Origin: JANNHP01 sp031404455
Lineage (GTDB): Bacteria > Planctomycetota > JAJSAM01 > JAJVHW01
NCBI GenBank assembly: GCA_031404455.1
Contig: JANNHP010000351.1
Span: 1-25,749, forward strand
Direction of reading: 5' to 3'
DNA: 25,749 nucleotides
The stretch's first letter is position 1; the number at the start of each line of letters is the position of its first letter. This document shows positions 6,207 to 14,383 of this stretch, piece by piece. A program made the position numbers and the translations under genes. The notes beneath the pieces are model-generated. The model was not told the origin of the DNA, searched no databases, and saw only the letters and a program-made list of their open reading frames with translations.

Positions 6207-7595
6207 ATGAAGAAACGCAAGGCCGTCTGGGGCGGACGGTTCAAGGGCGGCCCGACGGCATCCCTCCGCGCGATCGGCGATTCGCTCCACATCGACAAGC
6301 GCCTCGCGCCGTTCGACATCCAGGCGTCGATCGCGCACGCGCGGATGCTCGGGAAGCAGCGGATCATCCCGAAGAAGGACAGCGCGGCGATCGTCCGTGA
6401 GCTGACGCGGATGAAGGCGCAGATCGAGTCCGGGAAGCTCGTCGTCGAAGGCGACGACGAGGACGTCCACTCGTGGATCGAGCGGACGCTGACGGAGCGG
6501 ATCGGCGACGCGGGGAAGCGCGTCCACACGGCGCGAAGCCGGAACGATCAGGTCGCGACGGCGTTCAAGCTGTTCGTCGGCGATGCCGCCACCACGTTGA
6601 TGTGGCGCGTCTCCGATCTCACCTCCGCGCTCGTCATGCAGGCGGACAGTACCGTGGACGTGATCGTCCCCGCCTACACCCATCTGCAACGCGGGCAGCC
6701 CGTTCTGCTCGCACACCACTTGCTCGCGCATGCCGAGTCCTTCGGGGACGACTACGGGTGGTTCACGACGGCTACCGTCTACTTCGAAGACTGCCCGCTG
6801 GGTTCCGGTGCGGCGACGGGAGTCCCGTACCGCATCGACCGCCGTGCCGTGGCTCGCGAACTCGAGTTCCAGATGGGGCCTACCGAGAACTCGATGTACT
6901 CGGTCGCGAACCGCGACTTCGCCGCGGAGTTCCTCTTCCACCTCGCGATGACCGCCGTCCACCTCTCCCGCCTCGCCGAGGACGTCTGCCTCTGGTCTTC
7001 GTCCGAGTTCGGCCTCCTCGAACTCGGCGACTCCGTCTCGACCGGCTCGTCGATCATGCCGCAGAAGCGCAACCCCGACGGCGCCGAGCTGACGCGCGGG
7101 AAGACGGGGCGCGTGATCGGCCACCTCGTCGGACTTCTCACCACGCTGAAGGGCCTGCCGATGACGTACAACCGCGATCTGCAGGAGGACAAGGAAGCCG
7201 TCTTCGACGCGTACGACACCGTCGTGATGTGCCTGCGCGTGATGACCGACACGATCGCGCAGAGCCGGTTCCGTCCGGAGGCCGCCGAGCGTCTGCTGCG
7301 GAAGGGACACCTCCTCGCGACGGAACTCGCGGACTTCCTCGTCACCGAGAAGCGCGTCGCCTTCCGCGACGCCCACGAGATCGTCGGCAAGCTGGTGCGG
7401 ACGCTCGACGAAGCGGGCAAGGATCTCTCCGACGTGGACGAGAAGTGGCTCGCGAAGTTCGATCCACGATTCAAGGGCTGTGCGCGGTGGCTCGACTTCC
7501 GGCGCGCGGTGGACCGCCGCGACCACGTCGGCGGGACGGCGACGCGCCAGGTGAAGAAGCAACTCGCGGCGTGGAAGCACCGCCTCTCGACGTAA
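6207..7595 (+). CDS. argH: Argininosuccinate lyase (ArgH)
   Basis: This enzyme cleaves argininosuccinate to arginine and fumarate, the last step of the pathway, and acts as a cytoplasmic homotetramer. The 462-aa protein starts with the usual VWGGRFKGGPTASL and has HTARSRNDQVATAFKLF (about 107-123) and AYTHLQRGQP with a catalytic His159. The fumarase/aspartase signature GSSIMPQKRNPDGAE spans 280-294, with the catalytic Ser281 and Lys287. The ATG at 6207 fits the family N-terminus, but the ribosome binding site is weak (GGGAA). The gene is separated from the deacylase by a REP pair, so its expression could be partly uncoupled. argG, which supplies its substrate, is not in the window. Confidence 0.95.
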   Translation: MKKRKAVWGGRFKGGPTASLRAIGDSLHIDKRLAPFDIQASIAHARMLGKQRIIPKKDSAAIVRELTRMKAQIESGKLVVEGDDEDVHSWIERTLTERIGDAGKRVHTARSRNDQVATAFKLFVGDAATTLMWRVSDLTSALVMQADSTVDVIVPAYTHLQRGQPVLLAHHLLAHAESFGDDYGWFTTATVYFEDCPLGSGAATGVPYRIDRRAVARELEFQMGPTENSMYSVANRDFAAEFLFHLAMTAVHLSRLAEDVCLWSSSEFGLLELGDSVSTGSSIMPQKRNPDGAELTRGKTGRVIGHLVGLLTTLKGLPMTYNRDLQEDKEAVFDAYDTVVMCLRVMTDTIAQSRFRPEAAERLLRKGHLLATELADFLVTEKRVAFRDAHEIVGKLVRTLDEAGKDLSDVDEKWLAKFDPRFKGCARWLDFRRAVDRRDHVGGTATRQVKKQLAAWKHRLST

Positions 7596-7626
7596 CGCGC
7601 CTAGGCTCGGCCCGGAGTCTCCTTCG

Positions 7627-8577
7627 ATGAGCACCATCCGGCTTGTCACGCTCGCCGCGTTCGCCGCCCTGGCGGCGCTCCTCGGCGGCGCGTCGCCGTC
7701 GCCCGCCCGCGCCGCGGTCGGAGTCACGGCCGACCTCGGACAGGGCGGCTTCGTGAAGGGCGACGTCTCCACGTCGGGCCTCGAGACGGACACGATCACC
7801 GTGGACCTCGCGCAGGGCAGCGCGATCATCCTGAAGTGGACCGCCGCGTTCGACGCCGCGTGGACGTTCCTCGGCCCCGACGACCAGCCGATCGCCATCG
7901 GCATCGAGGCGGCCTCCTCGGGGAAGCTGAAGGCGTGGACGGTCCCGGCGACCGGCACGTACCGGTTCACCGTGGCTTCGAAGGACACCTCGCAGGGCGC
8001 CTACACGCTCTCGGTGCTCGCGTTCTGGCCGCGCGTCGTCGTCGTGACGGGCACGGGCGAGACGACCGCCGACGTTCCGATGCCCGCGTTCTCCGTCATC
8101 AAGGGGAAGGTCGATTCGCAGCCCGGCGCGTCGCACCCCGCGATCCTGTCGTTCACGTCCCCGCTGGGAGACGAACTGCTCGTGAAGCCGGTGGCGGGGA
8201 ACCCCGCGACCGTGAAATCTCCGGCGATCAAGTGCCGCGACGCGGGTACGTACCGCCTGACCTGCTCGGCGCAGCAGGGGACCGAGGAGTTCCGTGCGGT
8301 CTTCATCCGCACGACGCGAAAGCTCCCGAGACGGAAGCTGAACGTCGCCAACGGCGTCGATCCGCTCAGCTACGCGAACGACGGCATCGACTCGTACTTC
8401 AGCCGCCGGTGCGAGGACTGCCATTCCTGGGCCAGGGACTACGAGGGAGTGCGGTTCAAGGCGCGCTCGGCGCTCAGTCTCATGCGCAGCGGAAGCATGC
8501 CGCGCGGCGGACCCCGCGCCACGCCGCAGGAGATCGCGCTGGTCGCGAAGTGGATCGCGACCGGCTTCGGGAAGTGA
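7627..8577 (+). CDS. Exported PPC-like protein with C-terminal monohaem cytochrome c motif
   Basis: The 316-aa protein starts with a signal peptide (hydrophobic 4-20, cleavage after ARA near residue 29). Beta-rich sequence about 35-240 follows, resembling two bacterial pre-peptidase-like sandwiches (repeats ending GTYRFTV and GTYRLTC). The last 60 residues hold a haem-binding CEDCH (Cys262, Cys265, His266) and a candidate axial methionine in GSMPRGG (Met291). That pattern suits a short c-type cytochrome in the periplasm or on the outer face of the membrane. It starts 31 bp after argH on the same strand but has no obvious link to arginine synthesis. The specific function is unknown; electron transfer is an inference from the haem motif. 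Confidence 0.7.
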   Translation: MSTIRLVTLAAFAALAALLGGASPSPARAAVGVTADLGQGGFVKGDVSTSGLETDTITVDLAQGSAIILKWTAAFDAAWTFLGPDDQPIAIGIEAASSGKLKAWTVPATGTYRFTVASKDTSQGAYTLSVLAFWPRVVVVTGTGETTADVPMPAFSVIKGKVDSQPGASHPAILSFTSPLGDELLVKPVAGNPATVKSPAIKCRDAGTYRLTCSAQQGTEEFRAVFIRTTRKLPRRKLNVANGVDPLSYANDGIDSYFSRRCEDCHSWARDYEGVRFKARSALSLMRSGSMPRGGPRATPQEIALVAKWIATGFGK

Positions 8578-8615
8578 ATAGTCCGGCCGCCTGACGGGTT
8601 CTCTCCTCCGAGAGC

Positions 8616-10025
8616 GTGAACGAGGCCCCCCGACCCCGAGTCCGTGCCGCGAACGACGCCGCGCCCCGCGCGGACGGCGAGTTCGTCGTCTACTGGATGA
8701 CGTCGGCGCGCCGCACGACGTGGAACTTCGGTCTGCAGCGGGCGGTCGCGCTCGCCCGGCACCTCGGCAAGCCGCTTGTCGTGCTGGAGGCACTGCGCCG
8801 CGGTTACCGCTGGCGGAGCGAACGGATCGACCGCTTCGTCGTCGAGGCGATGGCGGACCACGCGGAGCGGTTCGCCGCCGCGGGCGTCCGCTACCACGCG
8901 TACGTCGAGCCCGAGGACGGCGCGGGGAAGGGGCTCCTCGAAGCGCTGGCGCGCCGCGCATGCGTCGTCGTCACCGACGAGTTCCCGTCGTTCTTCCTTC
9001 CGAGAATGATCGCGTCAGCCGCGTCGAAGCTTCCGGTGCGCCTCGAGGTCGTCGACTCGAACGGCCTCCTGCCTCTCGCCGCGACGACGTCGGACTTCCC
9101 GACCGCGTACGCGTTCCGCCGGTTCCTGCAGCGCAACCTGCGCGAGTACCTCGAATCGCCGCCGCGACCGGACCCGCTGGCGGGCGAACGTCTCCGGCCC
9201 GCCCCGCCGCTGCCCGAGGAGCTCCTCGCCCGCTGGCCGGCCGCCCGCCTCCCCGCGCCGTCGCACGCGGCCGCGAGGACGCTCCACGGCTTCCTCGCCC
9301 GCGGACTCGCGCACTACTCCGCGCATCGCAACGACCCCGACGACGACGCCACGAGCGGACTCTCGCCGCACCTCCACTTCGGCCACGTCGGCGCGCACGA
9401 GGTGTTCGCGCGGGTGATGGAGTCGGAAGACTGGTCGCCCGAGAAGCTCGCGACCACGGCGTCCGGCAGCCGCAGCGGCTGGTGGGGCGTCTCCCCAGCC
9501 GCGGAGGAGTTCCTCGACCAGCTCGTCACCTGGCGCGAACTCGGCTTCGTGTTCGCGCACCACCGCGCAGACCACGACCGGTACGACTCGCTCCCGGAAT
9601 GGGCGCGGCGGACGCTCGCGGACCACGCGGCCGATCCGCGCCCCTACCGGTACTCGCGCGACGACCTCGACGCCGCGCGCACGCACGACCCGCTCTGGAA
9701 CGCGGCGCAGACCCAGCTCGTGCGCGAGGGCCGCATGCACGGATACTTGCGCATGCTCTGGGGGAAGAAGGTCCTCGAGTGGTCGGCGTCGCCCGAGGAG
9801 GCGCTCGACACGATGATCGACCTCAACAACCGGCACGCCCTCGACGGCCGCGATCCGAACTCGATGAGCGGCATCTTCTGGGTGCTCGGACGCTTCGACC
9901 GTCCGTGGGGTCCGGAGCGGCCGGTCTTCGGGAAGATCCGCTACATGAGCTCCGACAACACCGCGCGCAAGCTCGACGTCGAGCGCTACCTCGAGCGGTA
10001 CGCGCCGGCGGGCGGCTCCGCGTGA
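8616..10025 (+). CDS. phrB: Class II CPD photolyase (deoxyribodipyrimidine photolyase)
   Basis: This FAD enzyme splits cyclobutane pyrimidine dimers using blue/near-UV light. The 469-aa protein has the N-terminal photolyase domain (GEFVVYWMTSARRTTWNFGL, about 21-40). Its helical FAD domain has features of class II enzymes: SGLSPHLHFGHV, THDPLWNAAQTQLV, GRMHGYLRMLWGKKVLEW, LDGRDPNSMSGIFWVLGR and DRPWGPERPVFGKIRYM. The GTG start at 8616 is supported because class II proteins begin about 20 residues before the YVxYWM segment. A small CTCTC/GAGAG stem lies just before the start. The stop overlaps the start of the SRPBCC-epimerase gene (GTGA), so the two are probably made together. Photolyases are known neighbours of SRPBCC and TIGR01777 genes in light-responsive clusters; no regulator is visible here. 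Confidence 0.93.
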   Translation: MNEAPRPRVRAANDAAPRADGEFVVYWMTSARRTTWNFGLQRAVALARHLGKPLVVLEALRRGYRWRSERIDRFVVEAMADHAERFAAAGVRYHAYVEPEDGAGKGLLEALARRACVVVTDEFPSFFLPRMIASAASKLPVRLEVVDSNGLLPLAATTSDFPTAYAFRRFLQRNLREYLESPPRPDPLAGERLRPAPPLPEELLARWPAARLPAPSHAAARTLHGFLARGLAHYSAHRNDPDDDATSGLSPHLHFGHVGAHEVFARVMESEDWSPEKLATTASGSRSGWWGVSPAAEEFLDQLVTWRELGFVFAHHRADHDRYDSLPEWARRTLADHAADPRPYRYSRDDLDAARTHDPLWNAAQTQLVREGRMHGYLRMLWGKKVLEWSASPEEALDTMIDLNNRHALDGRDPNSMSGIFWVLGRFDRPWGPERPVFGKIRYMSSDNTARKLDVERYLERYAPAGGSA

Positions 10026-11389
10026 CGCGGGAGGTGTTCGTCCGCCGCGAGACGCTCTCCGTCCCCGCGGACGAGGCGTTCCGCTGGCACGAACGGCCGG
10101 GCGCCTTCGAGCGTCTGGTGCCGCCGTGGGAACGGATCGAACTCGTCGAGGAGACGGGCGGCGTCCGCGACGGTGCGCGCGTCGTGCTCCGCATGCACGC
10201 CGGTCCGCTCAGCCTGCGCTGGGTCGCCGAGCACGAGGGCTACACCGAGGGCCGCGAGTTCCGGGACGTGCAGGTCGAGGGGCCGTTCCGCGACTGGGAG
10301 CACACGCACCGCATGGAGCCGCGCGCCGACGGGACGTCGGTGCTCGAGGACCGCGTCGAGTACGCGCTCCCGTTCGCGGCGCGCCTCGCGGGCGGCGCGA
10401 TGCGGCGGCGTCTGGAGCGCACGTTCGCATACCGTCAGCGCACCACGCGCGACGACCTCGCCGCTCACGCGGCGACGAAAGGCAGGACGTCCATGCAGAT
10501 CGCGATCACCGGCGCGTCGGGCCTCGTCGGCGAGACGCTCGTAGTCTTCCTGACGACCGGCGGCCACGGCGTGCGGCGTCTCGTGCGCGCGGGACGCAAG
10601 CCTCCCGGGTCGGTCGCGTGGGACCCCGACGCGGGCACGATCGACGCAGCCGGACTCGACGGAACCGACGCCGTCGTCCATCTCGCGGGCGAGGGCATCG
10701 CCTCGGGCCGCTGGACCGACGAGCGCAAGCGGCGCATCCGCGAGAGCCGTGTGAAGGGCACGCGCCTCGTCGCGGAGACGCTCGCGGCGATGCCGCGGAA
10801 GCCGCGCGTGCTCGTCTCTGCGTCGGCGGTCGGCTTCTACGGCGCCCGCGGCGACGAGGGACTCGACGAATCGTCCGCGCCCGGCACGGGGTTCCTCGCC
10901 GACGTCTGCGGCGAGTGGGAGCGCGCCGCCGATCCCGCGCGCGCCGCGGGGATCCGCGTCGTCCATCTCCGATTCGGGGTCGTCCTCTCGCTCAAGGGCG
11001 GCGCCCTCGCGAAGATGCTCACGCCGTTCAAGATGGGCCTGGGCGGACGACTCGGCAGCGGTGCCCAGTGGATGAGCTGGATCTCGCTCGACGACGCGAT
11101 CGGCGCGGTGCTCCACGCCCTCGCGAACGACGCGGTCGCCGGCCCGGTCAACGCCGTCGCGCCGAACCCCGTGACGAACGCCTCGTTCACGAAGACGCTC
11201 GGCGGCGTGCTCGGCCGTCCGACGATCCTCCCCATGCCGGCGTTCGCGGCGCGCCTCGCGTTCGGCGAGATGGCCGACCACCTGCTCCTGACCGGACAGA
11301 AGGTGCTGCCGCGCCGCCTGCTCGAGACCGGCTACCGCTTCCGCCACCCCAGTCTCGAAGAAGCCCTGCGGCACCTCATGGGCCGTTGA
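10022..11389 (+). CDS. SRPBCC domain fused to TIGR01777-family NAD(P)-dependent epimerase (YfcH-like)
   Basis: Residues about 3-150 form a SRPBCC/START-like ligand pocket (FERLVPPWERIE, GPLSLRWVAEHEGY, DGTSVLEDRVEYALP). Residues 158-455 form an extended SDR with the Rossmann motif MQIAITGASGLVG, VHLAGEGIASGRW, VLVSASAVGFYGARGDEGLDE, and a C-terminal GRPTILPMPAFAARLAFGEM, as in YfcH. The substrate is unknown for the family. The fusion is a known arrangement. GTG 10022 overlaps the photolyase stop. An internal ATG at 10493 starts exactly at the Rossmann strand and is preceded by AGGA at 10484-10487, so a separate epimerase product is possible. The cytoplasmic location is inferred from the lack of signal or membrane segments. 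Confidence 0.85.
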   Translation: MTREVFVRRETLSVPADEAFRWHERPGAFERLVPPWERIELVEETGGVRDGARVVLRMHAGPLSLRWVAEHEGYTEGREFRDVQVEGPFRDWEHTHRMEPRADGTSVLEDRVEYALPFAARLAGGAMRRRLERTFAYRQRTTRDDLAAHAATKGRTSMQIAITGASGLVGETLVVFLTTGGHGVRRLVRAGRKPPGSVAWDPDAGTIDAAGLDGTDAVVHLAGEGIASGRWTDERKRRIRESRVKGTRLVAETLAAMPRKPRVLVSASAVGFYGARGDEGLDESSAPGTGFLADVCGEWERAADPARAAGIRVVHLRFGVVLSLKGGALAKMLTPFKMGLGGRLGSGAQWMSWISLDDAIGAVLHALANDAVAGPVNAVAPNPVTNASFTKTLGGVLGRPTILPMPAFAARLAFGEMADHLLLTGQKVLPRRLLETGYRFRHPSLEEALRHLMGR

Positions 11390-11421
11390 CGGTCGTGACT
11401 TCGCGGGCTACCGTTCTTCCC

Positions 11422-12537
11422 GTGCAACGCGCGATCCCGCTCCTCGTCTCCGCGGCGATCGTCGCCCTCGCCCTTCCGCTGCGCGCCGGGGACCCGCCCG
11501 CCCCGCCGCCCGATCCCTGCGTCGCGGCGCTCGCTCGGGTGCGCGCGCTCGAGCAGCAGCTCGTCACGACCGTGGAGACGGTCTGCCTCTCCTCGGTCAG
11601 CGTGATCAACAAGCAGATCCCGAAGGAAGTGCAGGGACGGCCCGTCTCGCGCGACCCGGTGATCGCCGGCGTCGGCTCGGGCGTGATCATCTCGCGCGGC
11701 GGGAAGTTCTTCGTCCTCACGAACCAGCACGTCGTCGACCACTGCGACCTGCTCGAGGTCGTCACGCGCGACGGCGTGACCCGCGGCGTCGAGGTCGAGG
11801 ACGCCGTGCAGCAGTACGACATCGCGCTCCTGCGCTTCACCGACAAGAAGACGACCGGCCTGAGGGGGACAGTCGTCTCCGGGAAGAAGAGCGAGGAGCT
11901 CGACGAGGGCGAGTGGTGCATCGCCACGGGCAACCCGTTCTTCCTGGCGCTCGACGGCGCGCCCGTCGTCACGCTCGGCGTCATCTCGGGCAAGGACCGC
12001 GTGCTCGGCGGCAACTTCACGTACGGCCGCGCCATCCAGCACGACGCCGCGGTCAACCCCGGCAACTCCGGCGGACCGCTCTGGAACCTGAAGGGCGAGT
12101 TCGTCGGGATCAACGGCATGATCTCCGCGATCTCGACCGTCGCCGGGCAGGGCCCCTCGAACATGGGCTGCTCGTACTCGATCCCCGTCGAGGAGATCGA
12201 GGCGTTCATCGGTCAGCTCGTCGATGCGAGGAAGGACGCGCGCGCCGGCTACCTCGGCGTCGCGACCGAGACCGCCACGGACAAGACCGGGAAGCCCGTC
12301 GGCGCACGCATCGCCGCGATCGACCCGAAGAGCCCCGTCGCAGGCGGGTCGAAGGGGCTCAAGGTCAACGACGTCATCGAGAGGCTGACGATCTCGGGGG
12401 CGCAGAACGTGATCAGGACCGAGTCCGACGTCATCAACGCGCTGGCGACCTGCCAGGCCGGGGCGCGGATCACGATCACCTACAAGCGCTCGGGCAGGCA
12501 GGGCGTGTGGACGGGCGAACTCGGGGCGCCGCAGTAA
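11422..12537 (+). CDS. Secreted HtrA/DegP-like trypsin-family serine protease with PDZ-like domain
   Basis: The 371-aa protein has a signal peptide (hydrophobic 5-20, cleavage near ALPLRA-GD), then a trypsin-like domain (about 55-265). All three catalytic residues are visible: His103 in LTNQHVVD, Asp133 in YDIALLRF and Ser216 in NPGNSGGPL. A C-terminal PDZ-like region (about 276-365) starts with AGYLGVATE and includes GLKVNDVIERL. A cytoplasmic-membrane or periplasmic quality-control or regulatory protease is likely. The GTG at 11422 is used; GTG 11395 would lengthen the n-region by nine residues. The next gene, 5 bp downstream, encodes a related but catalytically degenerate protein, so the two probably act together. 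Confidence 0.85.
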   Translation: MQRAIPLLVSAAIVALALPLRAGDPPAPPPDPCVAALARVRALEQQLVTTVETVCLSSVSVINKQIPKEVQGRPVSRDPVIAGVGSGVIISRGGKFFVLTNQHVVDHCDLLEVVTRDGVTRGVEVEDAVQQYDIALLRFTDKKTTGLRGTVVSGKKSEELDEGEWCIATGNPFFLALDGAPVVTLGVISGKDRVLGGNFTYGRAIQHDAAVNPGNSGGPLWNLKGEFVGINGMISAISTVAGQGPSNMGCSYSIPVEEIEAFIGQLVDARKDARAGYLGVATETATDKTGKPVGARIAAIDPKSPVAGGSKGLKVNDVIERLTISGAQNVIRTESDVINALATCQAGARITITYKRSGRQGVWTGELGAPQ

Positions 12538-12542
12538 CCAGC

Positions 12543-14366
12543 GTGACCACGCGACCGGTTCTCGCCGCCGCCGCCTGCGCGGCGGTCCTCGCGCTCGCGG
12601 CGCGCTCCGTCCTCGCTGCGCCGGGGCTCGAACAGATCCAGAAGGAATTCAAGAACGCGCTCGAGAAGGGCACCCCCGCCACGGTGACGGTGACGGCGAG
12701 GGACAGCATCCAGGGCTGCTCCGGGGTGATGGTGACGTCGCGAGGCCTCGTCCTCTCCGACTTCGACGCGGGTCTCGTGTTCAAGGGGGGCGCGACAGAG
12801 CCCGGCTGGTCGGACGTCGTGAAGGTCCGCGTCCCCGACATGAGGACCGGCGCCTTCGTCGAGTACGACGGCCGCATCGTGAAGGTGCTGAAGGACCTCG
12901 ACTCCACGCTCATCCGGATCGTGAAGCCGCCCGACGCGGGGTTCAGGCACCTCGTGCCCGCGTCGGCGGAGGACCTGCACATCGGCTCCTACACGTTCGT
13001 CGCCGGCAACTCTTTCGGGATGTCCTCGGAGAGCCTGCCCGCCATGACCGCGGGCGTCGTCGCCGCCACGAAGCGCACGCCGCGCGACGACACGTCGGAC
13101 TCGGGACGGTTCCGGTTCCTCTACACCGCGGCGGCGGTCGCGCCCGGCGTCTCGGGCGGCCCGGTGCTCGACGCCCAGGGGCGCCTCGTCGGGATCGTTT
13201 CGGGGTACGAGCCCGTCATGGACGACAACCCGTACCAGTTCCTCGGCAAGGTGATGCCGATGGACCGCCTGCGCGCGGGCTACCGGACCCTTCCCGAGGC
13301 GAAGGACGCGTTCGACACGAAGCCGCCGAGGTTCGAGCCGTCGAGGGTCCCCGACACCACCGCGCTCGAGACGGTCCTCGCGAGGGTCGCCGCCGACACG
13401 TACCCGTCGGTCGCGAGCCTCGTCGTGGAGCGCAGCGCCCCGCTCAACTCGCTCACCTCCGGCTCGCAGGGCCCGGTCGACCTGCCGCGCTACACCGGCC
13501 CTGCGAGCGCGGTCGCCGTCTCGGACGACGGGTGGCTCGTCACGAGCCTCTACAACCTGACGAACGTGCTCGGCATGTTCTCGGTGTCGGTGAGCCTCGG
13601 CCTCAAGAAGGAGGCGAAGGTCGCGACGGGACTCGAGTCGATCACGAAGTTCACCGCGTGCTTCCCGGACGGCGCGTCGGGCGAGGCGAAACTCGTGGCG
13701 ATCCACGAGGGTCTCGGCATCGCGGTGCTGAAGGCCGCCGTCTCGGGCCGCCGCCCCGTCCCGCCCGCGGCGGCGTCGGCGTACGCGCCGGGACGCTTCC
13801 TCGTGCCCGTCGCGAACCCGTTCGGCGCGGCGCGGGAGCCCGATCCGCTCGTCAACTTCGGCGTCGTCTCGAAGCGTCATCCCGACGACCTCCAGGAACC
13901 GTGGCGCGGCCAGATCCAGACGGACGCGGGCGGCACCGACGGCAACTGCGGGTCGGCGGTCGTCGACCTCGAAGGCAGGCTCGTCGGCGTGATGACGCTG
14001 TGGCTCCCGATCCAGCACGGCCGCAACTCCGGCGTGGCGTTCGTCGTGCCGTGGGACCGGATCGAGCGGGCGCTGCCCGCCATGAAGCAGGGACGCAACT
14101 TCAAGCTGCCGCGCGTCGGCGTGGAGTGGCCGAGCGACGGCGCGACCGTCCCGAAGATCGGCGCCGTGGCGAAGGACGGTCCCGCGGAGAAGGCCGGGAT
14201 GCTCGCCGGCGACGTGGTCCTCGGAATCGGCGGCGTCGTCGTGAGGTCCGTCGGCGAATGCACGAAACTGTTCGTCGGCCGCTACGCCGGCGACCGCGTC
14301 CCGATCACGGTGTCGCGCGGCGGGCAGGTGATCGTCCTCGACGTCGAACTCGGATCGAGGGACTGA
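12543..14366 (+). CDS. Secreted tandem degenerate trypsin-like (pseudoprotease) protein with C-terminal PDZ
   Basis: The 607-aa protein begins with a signal peptide (hydrophobic about 6-25, ending VLAAPG). The first trypsin-like fold (about 45-245) keeps a Ser in APGVSGGPV (Ser204) and an Asp in KDLDSTLIRI (Asp120). The catalytic-His position reads LVLSDFDAG, so no His is there. The second fold (about 285-510) lacks all three: GWLVTSLYNLT at the His site, HEGLGIAVLKA at the Asp site, and DGNCGSAVVDL with Cys469 at the Ser site. A PDZ domain (about 525-603) follows. It probably has no protease activity and may bind substrates or modulate the intact protease encoded just upstream; that partnership is inferred from adjacency. 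Confidence 0.82.
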   Translation: MTTRPVLAAAACAAVLALAARSVLAAPGLEQIQKEFKNALEKGTPATVTVTARDSIQGCSGVMVTSRGLVLSDFDAGLVFKGGATEPGWSDVVKVRVPDMRTGAFVEYDGRIVKVLKDLDSTLIRIVKPPDAGFRHLVPASAEDLHIGSYTFVAGNSFGMSSESLPAMTAGVVAATKRTPRDDTSDSGRFRFLYTAAAVAPGVSGGPVLDAQGRLVGIVSGYEPVMDDNPYQFLGKVMPMDRLRAGYRTLPEAKDAFDTKPPRFEPSRVPDTTALETVLARVAADTYPSVASLVVERSAPLNSLTSGSQGPVDLPRYTGPASAVAVSDDGWLVTSLYNLTNVLGMFSVSVSLGLKKEAKVATGLESITKFTACFPDGASGEAKLVAIHEGLGIAVLKAAVSGRRPVPPAAASAYAPGRFLVPVANPFGAAREPDPLVNFGVVSKRHPDDLQEPWRGQIQTDAGGTDGNCGSAVVDLEGRLVGVMTLWLPIQHGRNSGVAFVVPWDRIERALPAMKQGRNFKLPRVGVEWPSDGATVPKIGAVAKDGPAEKAGMLAGDVVLGIGGVVVRSVGECTKLFVGRYAGDRVPITVSRGGQVIVLDVELGSRD

Positions 14367-14367
14367 A

Positions 14368-14380
14368 GCTCGCGCCGAGC
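14368..14380. terminator. Short hairpin in the gap between convergent genes
   Basis: GCTCG-CGC-CGAGC forms a 5-bp stem in the 17-bp space between the stop of the pseudoprotease gene and the stop of the convergent terC-like gene. It has no T tract, so it is only a weak bidirectional terminator candidate. Confidence 0.3.
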
Positions 14381-14383
14381 CGC

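Noticed and set aside
6580..6860. Patch of argH with less GC-biased codons (for example TTG, CAA, GGT)
   Set aside because: The patch is short, and the protein motifs run through it without disruption. A recombination origin cannot be supported by eye.
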